A stretch of DNA of 15,412 bases from an uncultured bacterium (GCA_905215405.1 CAJMQE010000087.1:1-15412); one strand, 5' to 3'. Counted from the first letter of the stretch, positions 7,324 through 14,950 are shown. Program-made: numbers and translations. The notes: generated by a model not told the origin, from the letters alone.

Positions 7324-7887
7324 TTAGAATAAAATTTTGTTCAGATATCGGGATATAATTCGAATTCTTTCCTCTGCTGATATTGATTCATCATTGATAA
7401 TTGGCATCTGTCCATAAAGCATGAACTTCGCAGTATTTCTACAATCTTCGATATGCAGTAGATTCTTTGCATTCATCTGCTTTAAAAGGGATGTCATAGG
7501 CTCCACCATCATGCTGATCATAACATATTCCAGCTGACTGTGAAAAATCTCATTGCCTTTTTCATGAAAGAAATCATGATACTTTTCCCGCCCTTGCATA
7601 GCAAAGAACTGAGCGCGCATCTGCTCAATATATTCCTCTAGTGAATCATACTCCCTGTTCATAATTGCAATCATTGGTTGTGCACAAGCAGCCGCATATC
7701 GTTGCAATGCCTCATGGTACAGTGCTTCCTTAGATTTGAAATAGCGGTAACACAGTCCCGATACAACATTCATCTCTTTTGCAATATCCGTCATGGTCGT
7801 CGCCTCATAGCCCTTTTTTGCAAACAGCTTCATTGCTGTATCGATCATCTCCTGCTTTCGTTCTTCAGGCGGTTTCGAAATTCTCAT
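7324..7887 (-). CDS. TetR/AcrR family transcriptional regulator
   Basis: The 187-residue protein has the typical TetR N-terminal DNA-binding domain: an ERKQEMIDTAMKLFAKKGYEATTMTDIAKEMNV segment followed by the recognition helix with CYRYFKSKEALYHEAL (up to about residue 61). The remainder is an all-helical ligand and dimerisation domain with no recognisable ligand signature, many methionines and a RYLNKIL end. These proteins are usually repressors released by a small molecule. I take the ATG at 7887, 8 nt after AGGGG; a TTG one codon earlier is possible. It has its own strong promoter with an inverted repeat over the -35 box, and the same repeat core precedes the methyltransferase operon. It therefore probably controls itself and that operon. 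Control of the ABC exporter upstream is not excluded. Confidence 0.9.
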   Translation of the reverse strand: MRISKPPEERKQEMIDTAMKLFAKKGYEATTMTDIAKEMNVVSGLCYRYFKSKEALYHEALQRYAAACAQPMIAIMNREYDSLEEYIEQMRAQFFAMQGREKYHDFFHEKGNEIFHSQLEYVMISMMVEPMTSLLKQMNAKNLLHIEDCRNTAKFMLYGQMPIINDESISAEERIRIISRYLNKILF

Positions 7888-7920
7888 CAACCAATCCCCT
7901 CTTTCTGCTTCTTTTCTTAA

Positions 7921-7970
7921 ACTATAGTCCTTGATTGAATATTTGTCAATGACTAATTGTCATTCAATAT
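7921..7970 (-). promoter_or_regulatory. tetR promoter with overlapping operator
   Basis: On the minus strand a consensus TTGACA (7944-7949) and TATAGT (7921-7926) are exactly 17 bp apart, a near-perfect sigma-A promoter. The -35 box is part of TGTCA-A-TGACT (7944-7954), and a second half-site TTGTCATT lies at 7958-7965. Such an arrangement suits TetR autorepression. The repeat reaches into the stop codon of the upstream LuxR-type gene. Confidence 0.75.
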
Positions 7971-9011
7971 ATTTTTCACTTTATTTGCTGCTGCCATTCG
8001 ATTGTTGACACCCAGTTTTCCGTATATATTAATCAGATGTGTCTTGACTGTTGCCAGTGATATACACAGATATTCTGCAATCTCTTTATTGGTCTTACCT
8101 TTTGCGATTTCCTGCAGTACCTCCAACTCTCTGCCCGTCAGATCACAATCTGCCTTTGTGCTGTCATCTCCTGCTTTTGCACCATTTTTATAATCCTCCT
8201 GGTAAACGATCTCTTCCATAAATGCAAGCTGCTTTTCAGACAGAACATTTTCCAGCTGCGTCCGTTTTGTTTCCATGATTTCCTTAACAAATGCTTTTTC
8301 GAACCAGTACGGCGCACGGATCCGCTCGAGCGTGGCATAGTCTGCCGCTTCCTTGACCAGATTACAGACCCTGACAGTATCTGCTTTTCTTTCATACAAG
8401 AAACGTGCCTGCATCAGCGCGCCTTCCACAATTTTTAATTTGTTCCCGTTTTTTCTTGCCTCTGCTACCAATTGTGTAATTCTGCTCTCCGCCTGTTTCT
8501 GATTGCCCTGCTCATAGAGAATTCCAATATAGACGATTTCTGTATTCATATTTTTCATGATATCATCTGCCTGTTCATAAGATATCAGAAACTGTCTGGC
8601 CAATGCCTGATTTTTTCCTCGATAGATTGGATATCTTAACAACCTTGCAGAAAAGAAAATGCTCTGATACAGAATTTCCCGCTGCATCGCTCCATCAAAA
8701 CAATTCTTCAAGCTGTTATTTTTTCCTGTCAGTTCTTCCTCCATTCCCTCAATAATGTATTTCCAGAACAGATACATCTGATTCATGCTTTGATCCATTG
8801 TGATCCACTTTACATGTGCAGGATTCTGTTCCCTGATATACACAGAAAGAAGGGTAGTCTTTCCACTACCCGCTCCTGCTTTCACAATGGTCACCGCCAT
8901 CTGCTTCATTTGATTCAGCCGCTCCAGCAGTCCCTTCCGGATAATATAATGATTTCTCGGGGAAGGGATCTTATATTTTACTGACAATACTGGCATTTTT
9001 TCTATGTTCAT
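7953..9011 (-). CDS. LuxR-family MalT-like regulator, internally shortened
   Basis: The protein starts like a MalT-type STAND regulator: VLSVKYKIPSPRNHYIIRKGLLERLNQ, then the Walker A P-loop KAGAGSGKTT at 44-53 and a WITMDQSMNQMYLFWKYIIEGM strand-helix. It ends with a complete LuxR helix-turn-helix (LTGRELEVLQEIAKGKTNKE... VKTHLINIYGKLG, 291-334). At 352 residues it is less than half the 800-900 usual for the family. The Walker B (DDYH-like) region and most of the helical-repeat sensor are missing, with the apparent join near residues 102-115, yet the frame is open. Helical TPR-like remains (LARQFLISYEQADDI, IVYIGILYEQGNQKQAE) are kept. It may be a working constitutive activator or a decaying gene. 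I start at the ATG at 9011, 5 nt after GGAGG. It follows the exporter genes by 50 bp without a terminator, so it is probably their co-transcribed regulator. Confidence 0.75.
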   Translation of the reverse strand: MNIEKMPVLSVKYKIPSPRNHYIIRKGLLERLNQMKQMAVTIVKAGAGSGKTTLLSVYIREQNPAHVKWITMDQSMNQMYLFWKYIIEGMEEELTGKNNSLKNCFDGAMQREILYQSIFFSARLLRYPIYRGKNQALARQFLISYEQADDIMKNMNTEIVYIGILYEQGNQKQAESRITQLVAEARKNGNKLKIVEGALMQARFLYERKADTVRVCNLVKEAADYATLERIRAPYWFEKAFVKEIMETKRTQLENVLSEKQLAFMEEIVYQEDYKNGAKAGDDSTKADCDLTGRELEVLQEIAKGKTNKEIAEYLCISLATVKTHLINIYGKLGVNNRMAAANKVKNILNDN

Positions 9012-9061
9012 ACATTCCTCCATGCATGTGGTTCTTCTTCCAAAAAGACCTATCTTTCTGC

Positions 9062-10033
9062 TTATTTATGATAGATATAGTCTCTTCTTGTCTTTGCCAC
9101 ACCGATCCATAATAATACAACTGAAAGTATTATAACATAAAATATTCCAAGGAGTTTATTCGGATTTAACAAATGTTTCTCCCATGCGTTGAAGAAATTC
9201 ATCAAATTCTTTTGTGGCAGAATATACAGAAATCGGTTCATCATACTGCCTTTTGTTCCGCAGTCATAGAAGGAACCCGCGAGAATCGACGTCAGTACGA
9301 TTATCGTCGAGCCAAGCATATTGGCTGTATCTGCGACACAGAAAAATGCATTGATACAGACTGCAAAACAAGTCGATAATAACGAAATTAGTGCAATGAG
9401 GATGGCATACTGCCAAAGTGCAAAACCGATTGAAATCCCCACAAGATCCAGAACTGCAATCATCAGAATCGTCGGAATAAATATCAACATCCAGGAAAAT
9501 ATCACATGGCCGGCGAGATATTTTCTAAATGGTACCGGCGCACATACGACTCTTTCGATCTGATGTTTTTCTTTATCTTCTGCAAATGCTCTCATATAAA
9601 GAATCCCCTGCATTAAAAGGAACATCAGCATATATCCACAAATATTCGTACCAATCTGTCTTTGCGATGCCTGACTTTCCATCTGTGCATTCTGGTCTCC
9701 CATAAGAATTGCTTCCAGCTTATTTTTGAATTCATCAGATTTAATCGTATCAATTTGATAACTGCCATCGTCCTGTATTGTGATGACTGCATCATACTGT
9801 CCCTGAACAAGCTGCGATTTTGCCGGTGCCTGTTCTTTATAAGTTACTGTTACCGCACTACTTTCTGGAAATGCCTGTGTATTGCCGACAACGGCAAGAT
9901 TTAATTTCGGTTCCAGTTTGTTGGTCAGTAATACTGCCAGAATTACTGCAAAAATTGTAAGTCCAAGAGAAACTGCCAAATGTCCTTTTTCTTCCATCAG
10001 GCGCGCCCAGTCATTTTTTATGATGCTTAACAT
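9062..10033 (-). CDS. ABC-2 type transporter permease
   Basis: The 323-residue membrane protein has the ABC-2 export permease form: one helix near the N-terminus (about 18-37), an external domain of roughly 90 residues, then five helices (about 129-147, 172-195, 200-228, 237-256, 294-312). The short sequence AEDKEKHQIERVVCAPVPFRKYLAGH at 151-176 is the typical cytoplasmic coupling region of this family. It is soluble only in the loops and would pair with the preceding permease and ATPase in the membrane. The ATG at 10033 overlaps the stop of the upstream permease gene by 7 bp and has AAGGAGG 7 nt before it, so translation is coupled. A TTG two codons earlier is too close to the ribosome site. 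The cargo is unknown. Confidence 0.85.
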   Translation of the reverse strand: MLSIIKNDWARLMEEKGHLAVSLGLTIFAVILAVLLTNKLEPKLNLAVVGNTQAFPESSAVTVTYKEQAPAKSQLVQGQYDAVITIQDDGSYQIDTIKSDEFKNKLEAILMGDQNAQMESQASQRQIGTNICGYMLMFLLMQGILYMRAFAEDKEKHQIERVVCAPVPFRKYLAGHVIFSWMLIFIPTILMIAVLDLVGISIGFALWQYAILIALISLLSTCFAVCINAFFCVADTANMLGSTIIVLTSILAGSFYDCGTKGSMMNRFLYILPQKNLMNFFNAWEKHLLNPNKLLGIFYVIILSVVLLWIGVAKTRRDYIYHK

Positions 10034-10872
10034 ATACAATCCTCCTTACGAAATGTTCTATCACAGATTACAACCATAACAAGTATGCACAGTAGCATGC
10101 CAGCTACAACCGGTGTATACAGACTCAGATCGTTATCAAATGACATTTCAAAAAATGCTTTCACAATCCATTTTACAGGGGAACACATACTAATGATCCT
10201 GCCTGCCTTTCCAAATCCGTCCAATGAGAAAATGACTCCGCCAAGAACAGCCAGCAGATTGACAATAATGCTCTGAATCTGATTGGTTACAGACTCTGTT
10301 TTAATCAGACAGCATAACATGATTCCAAGTGTTACCGTCCAAAGTTCCAGTACTGCAAGAATCAGAAGGAACAGACCTATATTTCCAATTGTGACATGAA
10401 AAACCAGTTGTAGAAATATTAGATCGACAACATGGAATCCATATACAAATAAAAAGGAAGAAATAATCTTTGACAGATAGAGATTTCTGACAGAACCCGG
10501 TGCATAGATGATTCTCATATTCGGTTTTTTGATTCGTTCTTCCATAAATGCATTTGCTGAGATCATTCCACTATTCAGTACTGCATAGATCATTCCTGTA
10601 ATTCCATAATAATCATAGGAGGTAACTGTTTTTCCATAAGAATCTCCTGTCAGATATCCTAGAATAATGGTCATTAACAGCGGAAATCCTGTAGCAAAAA
10701 AGATCCACATCGGATTTTTTAACAAATTCACCAGATCTCCTTTTGTGATTCGGCAAAGATTTTCCAGGTTCATACTTTTACTGTCTGCATCGATATCCTG
10801 CCTCTTTGACCGCTGGTCTGCCCTATTTTTATTTATATGACTATTTTGTAATTGTGCGTCCATACTCTGCAT
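10027..10872 (-). CDS. ABC-2 type transporter permease
   Basis: About 281 residues with six predicted helices (roughly 55-74, 88-107, 133-157, 163-188, 198-218, 252-270). NAFMEERIKKPNMRIIYAPGSVRNLYLSKII at 107-137 is the ABC-2 coupling segment between helices 2 and 3. The first 33 residues are very hydrophilic, rich in Asn, Asp, Gln, Lys and Arg, and are an extension before the usual start of such permeases. No good ribosome site precedes the inner Met34, so the extension is probably translated. The ATG at 10872 has GGAGG 5 nt upstream; an ATG four codons earlier is possible. It lies 21 bp after the ATPase gene and overlaps the second permease by 7 bp, forming one exporter with three subunits. 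Substrate unknown: drug, peptide or lipid are all usual for the family. Confidence 0.85.
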   Translation of the reverse strand: MQSMDAQLQNSHINKNRADQRSKRQDIDADSKSMNLENLCRITKGDLVNLLKNPMWIFFATGFPLLMTIILGYLTGDSYGKTVTSYDYYGITGMIYAVLNSGMISANAFMEERIKKPNMRIIYAPGSVRNLYLSKIISSFLFVYGFHVVDLIFLQLVFHVTIGNIGLFLLILAVLELWTVTLGIMLCCLIKTESVTNQIQSIIVNLLAVLGGVIFSLDGFGKAGRIISMCSPVKWIVKAFFEMSFDNDLSLYTPVVAGMLLCILVMVVICDRTFRKEDCIC

Positions 10873-10893
10873 ATTTTCCTCCATTCCTTTCCT

Positions 10894-11919
10894 CTAATCT
10901 CTCAGGCTCTTGCCTGTCAGTTTCAAAAATACATTTTCCAGTGTTGCCATACGGCAGAAGAGATTGACGATCTTTAATTTCTGTGCCAGCGTCATTGTAA
11001 TGATCTGATCCAGATTTTCAATGTTCTTGAGCGATGAGATCTGAATTGTATTTTCCTCGCGATTTACCTTTCGAATACCATCTATCTGATAGAACTGATC
11101 AATTTTTGCATGCCCTGCATCTTCTACTTCCAGGATGAATTGACGTTCATCAAATATTTCTTCCTTCAGACTTTCTTTTGTTCCCTCCGCAATGATATTT
11201 CCTGCATCCATAATCAGAATTCGATCGGAGATTTCCTCAACTTCTTCCATGTAATGAGTGGTATATAAAATCGTCATTCCGCTTCCCTGTAATTTTCTGA
11301 TAGAACTCAAAATGTGATTTCTTGACTGTGGATCAATACCGACTGTCGGTTCATCCATGATTAAAAGTTCCGGTTTGTGTGCAATTGCACAGGCGATATT
11401 GAGTCGACGCTTCATTCCCCCTGAAAATGTGACTGCTTTATCATCTTTTCTATCCCAAAGCCCGGCAAATTCCAACGCTTCTTTTACACGGCTATCTAAC
11501 AGATTCTTTGATAGTCCATAAAGTGATGCAAAGAATCGTACATTCTGCTCCGCACTCAGATCTTCATAAAGTGCCAGATCCTGTGGAACGACTCCCAGCT
11601 TCTGCTTAAACTGATTCAGACATTTTTCGACTTTTTGTCCGTGCCAGGTAATCGTACCATTTTCATAGCCAAGCAGACCACAAAGAATATTCATAGTTGT
11701 ACTTTTGCCTGCACCATTTGGACCCAGCAGACAAAGGATTTCACCCTTATGAATCTGAAATGACAGATCATGTACCACCTGTCTGTCTCCATATGACTTG
11801 CAAAGAGAGTCGACACGTAAAACTGCTTCCTTGTCAATTACACTATTCTGATCCATTTTCCCTTTCATTTTATTTTCTGACTCCTGCATCTGTACTGCAT
11901 GATTACTACCTGCTACCAT
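10894..11919 (-). CDS. ABC transporter ATP-binding protein
   Basis: The 341-residue cytoplasmic ATPase contains every ABC element: Walker A GPNGAGKST at 66-74, Q-loop Gln113 in VVPQDLALYEDLS, the signature as FSGGMKRRLNIACA at 165-178, Walker B LLIMDE at 185-190 with the D-loop GIDPQSR, and switch His222 in YTTHYMEE. It belongs to the DrrA/NatA/CcmA-like subgroup that works with ABC-2 permeases in export. A C-terminal tail of about 90 residues, with an ILEVEDAG strand and an LENVFLKLTGKSL end, is usual there. The N-terminus has about 30 extra polar residues before the core. AAGGAAG lies 8 nt before the ATG. It is first in the operon, ahead of two permeases, and a promoter candidate stands 30-58 bp upstream. 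Nothing shows the cargo. Confidence 0.93.
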   Translation of the reverse strand: MVAGSNHAVQMQESENKMKGKMDQNSVIDKEAVLRVDSLCKSYGDRQVVHDLSFQIHKGEILCLLGPNGAGKSTTMNILCGLLGYENGTITWHGQKVEKCLNQFKQKLGVVPQDLALYEDLSAEQNVRFFASLYGLSKNLLDSRVKEALEFAGLWDRKDDKAVTFSGGMKRRLNIACAIAHKPELLIMDEPTVGIDPQSRNHILSSIRKLQGSGMTILYTTHYMEEVEEISDRILIMDAGNIIAEGTKESLKEEIFDERQFILEVEDAGHAKIDQFYQIDGIRKVNREENTIQISSLKNIENLDQIITMTLAQKLKIVNLFCRMATLENVFLKLTGKSLRD

Positions 11920-11948
11920 TTTACTTACTTCCTTTCCTGTATGCGCTT

Positions 11949-11977
11949 TTTATAACGCTGCTTTCCTTTATTCTTAA
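11949..11977 (-). promoter_or_regulatory. Candidate promoter of the ABC exporter operon
   Basis: TTAAGA (11972-11977) and TATAAA (11949-11954) lie 17 bp apart on the minus strand, four and five of six matches to the sigma-A boxes. The position is about 30 bp before the ATPase start and after the terminator of the preceding operon, which makes a separate start plausible. Confidence 0.4.
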
Positions 11978-12023
11978 CTGGAAATCCTTGTTTCCTGAAC
12001 TGCTATTATTCTATAAAAATAAG

Positions 12024-12054
12024 CAAAAAAAGAAATCAACCGTTCGGTTGATTT
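12024..12054 (-). terminator. Terminator of the LXG effector operon
   Basis: AAATCAACC and GGTTGATTT form a 9-bp perfect stem (12033-12054) with a 4-nt loop. On the minus strand it is followed by CTTTTTTTGC. It lies about 85 bp after the stop of the last gene of the operon. The stem is made from one unit of a tandem repeat plus its inverted copy. Confidence 0.75.
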
Positions 12055-12084
12055 GAACGGTTGATTTCTGTGGTTGATTTCTGT
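12046..12084. repeat. 13-bp tandem repeat, three units
   Basis: Three head-to-tail 13-bp units, each beginning GGTTGATTT, lie at 12046-12058, 12059-12071 and 12072-12084. The last four bases are GAAC in the first and CTGT in the other two. An inverted copy (AAATCAACC, 12033-12041) sits beside the first unit and makes the terminator stem. A second, mutually exclusive hairpin is possible between CCGTTC (12040-12045) and GAACGG (12055-12060). Confidence 0.8.
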
Positions 12085-12137
12085 ATTGTTTTTTTAATAA
12101 GTATCCACCTGAATACATTGCTATTTTAGTTTTAGTT

Positions 12138-12683
12138 TCATTTACTTTCTGCCATAAGGGCGTTATATCGATCCGCGATCTCACTTGGTTTTCTCTTATA
12201 CAGGTCTCCATTGGATGACATTCCATTTAAAATAGACACCGCTTCCTTCGGATGGGACATGACCCAATCCACCGTCAGTTGATTCTCTGATGTAAAGCCA
12301 AGTTCTTCTGCCCGCTGAATGCCATTTTGATCATACTCAGATTTTTCTTCAAACAAGTCATGATTCAACACCGCAATTACTTTTTCGGTATTGTCTGACG
12401 CCTCTATCTTAAAATCACTATAGTCCGGCCACTTTGCCTGATCCAGTTCTGATAGCCAGTCCGTATGAAGGGATGGATCTGTATTGACATAAAAGCCATC
12501 CATACAATCATTGAGTTCTGCACTGCTCAGTTTAAATTCCGTAAAATAAGGACTTTCTGCCAGTCTGTCCTTTTCTTTTTTCTGATCATTTGAATATTTT
12601 AAGCCTACTCCTGCCACAATTATCAGGAGTACGACAATAAATGTTCCAATCATATACTTTCGTTTCACTACTTTTTCCTCCAT
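12138..12683 (-). CDS. Small membrane-anchored protein, candidate immunity protein of the LXG effector
   Basis: I do not recognise this 181-residue family. It begins with a short basic segment (KVVKRKY) and one strong hydrophobic helix at about 11-28 (MIGTFIVVLLIIVAGVGL). There is no signal-peptidase or lipobox motif, so it should be anchored with the rest outside the membrane. The outer part is acidic and soluble (SELDQAKWPDYSDFKIEAS, EELGFTSENQLTVDWVMSHP) and has a single cysteine. It starts 4 bp after the effector gene and is the last gene before the terminator, where immunity genes of LXG toxins normally sit. An envelope-facing immunity protein would suit a toxin acting on the membrane or cell wall. 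The ATG has only a weak GAGG far upstream. A GTG at 12668, 8 nt after GGAGG, is a serious alternative start. The function is inferred from position only. Confidence 0.6.
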   Translation of the reverse strand: MEEKVVKRKYMIGTFIVVLLIIVAGVGLKYSNDQKKEKDRLAESPYFTEFKLSSAELNDCMDGFYVNTDPSLHTDWLSELDQAKWPDYSDFKIEASDNTEKVIAVLNHDLFEEKSEYDQNGIQRAEELGFTSENQLTVDWVMSHPKEAVSILNGMSSNGDLYKRKPSEIADRYNALMAESK

Positions 12684-12687
12684 AACT

Positions 12688-14517
12688 TTAATTGCCTCTT
12701 ACGGCGTCATCATATAGATCCTCATTGTCGTGATCTGCTGAGAAGATCTCTTCTTTCTTTTTATAAACATCATTGGGATTATTGACAACATCCTGAACAT
12801 TAAAATCGGAATTGAGCTTCTTATTGACTCTATCAACAATTTCACCAGTATCTTCTCCATCATATGCATACACAGATAACTTCTTCTTTTTCGATGTATC
12901 ATATTTTACGAAGCTGGTACTACAGTCGAAATCACTGTATACATTTGCAGCTTTCAGAGAATCGAACTGTCCTTTAATAAACGTATTATTCTCTTTTGCT
13001 TCCTGTTCCTTTTGTGCAAGATCAACACCAAAACCGATCACATCACCTGCCAGTGGAATATAGCCAACTGCTTTTCCCAGTGCTTCCCTCTCTGTCTTTT
13101 CTACCACATAAGATGCAAGTTTATCCGATCCCTTGTCGATCAATTCATCTTTTACCTGTCCATATGTAAATGTGGCCGTTTCTTTTAATTCATTGACATC
13201 TCCAAAATGTCCATAAAAATCAGCCTCTGAACTTTCAATTGCTGTAGACATACTATTTACACCATTGCTGGTAGCTGAAACATTGATAGTAGACTTTCCT
13301 AAATTACTAAATGTCGGTGATGCAGAACTTCCAATATTTTTGTATTCCTTAAAATTCAGCACTAAAGAATCATCAGCCCCGGACTCAATGGAAATAGATG
13401 GTGCACCTGCTTTATAATCTCCATGGAATTCTCCAGTTTCCTGTACCACATTAAGAAGCGTCTGTCTCTGGATAATCTGATTTCTCTGCTTTTTTAATAA
13501 TTTATAAGCATCCGGATATTTGTTGCTATCAATATTCTGAATTAATAATAATGTCTGATCAGATGTATTCGAGATCTGACTCATCAACTTATTGACTTTA
13601 TCTTTATCGACTGTCCACTTTGAATAATCTTCACTCGCCTGTCCTGCAGAAGGGCCGAACAACTCATTATACCATGGTACATCGACATCTTCTTTATGCA
13701 TACAACAACCGATAAATTTTGCCATGTCATCATTATTTACATTTAGATATAAAAATGCGAGCGTACGATATTCTTCGTCTGTAATATCATCTGCATCTTT
13801 TTGCATAATTTTTTCTACTTCTGGCCAGTTCGGGCTTACCGAACCATCCTCGCCTACCTTAACAATTCTGTCAAAATAGCATTTTTCCAATGCTTTTCGC
13901 CAATCTGCATTCATATCCGGTGAATAGCTGCCATCCTTAAATGCACCTGTTATACTTGCAAGTGCAGATTTTGCAACTGCTCTTGTATCCGTACTGCTGG
14001 CGAACAGACCACTTGTTTCACTTTCTATCTGATCATATTTTTCTTCTTTTGCCTTCCATTTGTCATACAGATTCTGATCGATTTCTGCCATATTACGATA
14101 ATCGGATGCTTTATAAGAATAATAGAGATTCATCCATGGGAAAATAGTATCGTCTGCTTTTCCATCATACTCCTGTGCTGAGTTCTCATCAGATTCTTTT
14201 GCATCTGCTGCACTCTTTTTCTGGGAAAGAATGGTACTTCCATCTAGGACTTCATCGCCTACCTTGCCTTTTAATGTATTAAAATCTGCAATATCCGCAT
14301 CATTTGACGATCTCATTGCCTGGAGAACCGTTTTATAATCGGTGATCTGCACCTTTAATGCATCAAATGCTTCGCTTTTTATTTCACTGTCTCCCACAAA
14401 ATCAGAAAGACTTCCCTCCACTACGTGAATTGCATTATTATCTCTGTTCAGCTTGCTAATTGCAGTTTCACACTGTTGTGTCAGGGTTGTCGGATTCAGA
14501 TATGAATTCTCATTCAT
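12688..14517 (-). CDS. LXG-like type VII secretion effector with unknown C-terminus
   Basis: A 609-residue, acidic protein without signal peptide or clear helical anchor. Residues 1-110 are helical and fit the LXG-type targeting region seen at the front of type VIIb effectors: FVGDSEIKSEAFDALKVQI at 40-58, then ITDYKTVLQAM and DIADFNTLKGKVGDEVLDG. The middle is largely helical with long charged stretches. A Ser/Asn-rich, strand-like part lies around 372-428. Near 480-500, ALGKAVGYIPLAGDVIGFGVDL carries two GxxxG pairs, a glycine-zipper-like hydrophobic element. The last 110 residues are polar and match no toxin domain I know, with no nuclease, NADase or lipase motif visible. I start at the ATG at 14517, which has GGGAGG upstream and overlaps the preceding gene by 8 bp. 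The two partner genes before it and the small membrane protein after it support an effector role. The toxic activity is not established. Confidence 0.65.
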   Translation of the reverse strand: MNENSYLNPTTLTQQCETAISKLNRDNNAIHVVEGSLSDFVGDSEIKSEAFDALKVQITDYKTVLQAMRSSNDADIADFNTLKGKVGDEVLDGSTILSQKKSAADAKESDENSAQEYDGKADDTIFPWMNLYYSYKASDYRNMAEIDQNLYDKWKAKEEKYDQIESETSGLFASSTDTRAVAKSALASITGAFKDGSYSPDMNADWRKALEKCYFDRIVKVGEDGSVSPNWPEVEKIMQKDADDITDEEYRTLAFLYLNVNNDDMAKFIGCCMHKEDVDVPWYNELFGPSAGQASEDYSKWTVDKDKVNKLMSQISNTSDQTLLLIQNIDSNKYPDAYKLLKKQRNQIIQRQTLLNVVQETGEFHGDYKAGAPSISIESGADDSLVLNFKEYKNIGSSASPTFSNLGKSTINVSATSNGVNSMSTAIESSEADFYGHFGDVNELKETATFTYGQVKDELIDKGSDKLASYVVEKTEREALGKAVGYIPLAGDVIGFGVDLAQKEQEAKENNTFIKGQFDSLKAANVYSDFDCSTSFVKYDTSKKKKLSVYAYDGEDTGEIVDRVNKKLNSDFNVQDVVNNPNDVYKKKEEIFSADHDNEDLYDDAVRGN

Positions 14518-14923
14518 CGCATTCTCCTCCCTTTCTATCCTCATACTGCTGGTCTTTATTCTCCATCTCTCTCATTTCCTTCTTCACTGTACTTAACTCC
14601 TGCTCTATCTGTTCACTCTGTTTCTGTGTTTCATCGCGAAGCTGTGTTTCAAATTCTTCTTTTCTCAGTCGTAAATTTCTTACCAAACGTTGCTTTTCTT
14701 CCACCAGCCATAAAATGTCACGATCGTAGGAACTACAACTTTCTTTCATCTCTTCCATCTTTCGATAAGAGTGCTCGAGCTGTTCAAATTCCTTTCTTTC
14801 GTTCTGCAAAATAAGATTTGCCTGACACTCCAGTTCATCTCTTTTCTGATGTAAGTCATATATTCGCTCATTTAATTCTTCCTGTTTTGCGGATAATTCC
14901 CTCTTACCCGATTCATTCTGCAT
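14510..14923 (-). CDS. Coiled-coil partner protein of the LXG effector (Lap2/DUF3958-like)
   Basis: The 137-residue protein is almost wholly charged helix, with heptad-like spacing from about 8 to 125 (EELNERIYDLHQKRDELE, LVEEKQRLVRNLRLRKEEFE, EQIEQELSTVKKEMREME). It has no membrane segment. Size, composition and position between a WXG100-like gene and an LXG gene match the Lap2 proteins (DUF3958). In Streptococcus these bind the LXG domain together with Lap1 and are needed for export. The resemblance is structural: coiled coils align with many proteins, so the family name is inferred. GGAGG lies 9 nt before the ATG. Its last 8 bp overlap the effector start (ATGAATGA), so the two should be made in fixed proportion. 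Confidence 0.65.
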   Translation of the reverse strand: MQNESGKRELSAKQEELNERIYDLHQKRDELECQANLILQNERKEFEQLEHSYRKMEEMKESCSSYDRDILWLVEEKQRLVRNLRLRKEEFETQLRDETQKQSEQIEQELSTVKKEMREMENKDQQYEDRKGGECDE

Positions 14924-14950
14924 GTTTCATTTCCTCCAAACGTTCAGCCT

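Noticed and set aside
8138..8395. An alternative frame within the LuxR-type gene that might hide a frameshift explaining the short length.
   Set aside because: The main frame continues through the region with helical-repeat and LuxR sequence, and the alternative product is a basic shadow with no family features.
12011..12226. A 71-codon frame over the end of the candidate immunity gene and the tandem repeat.
   Set aside because: It overlaps the last 89 bp of a better-supported gene in another frame, runs into the terminator and repeat region, and has no ribosome site or protein-like composition.
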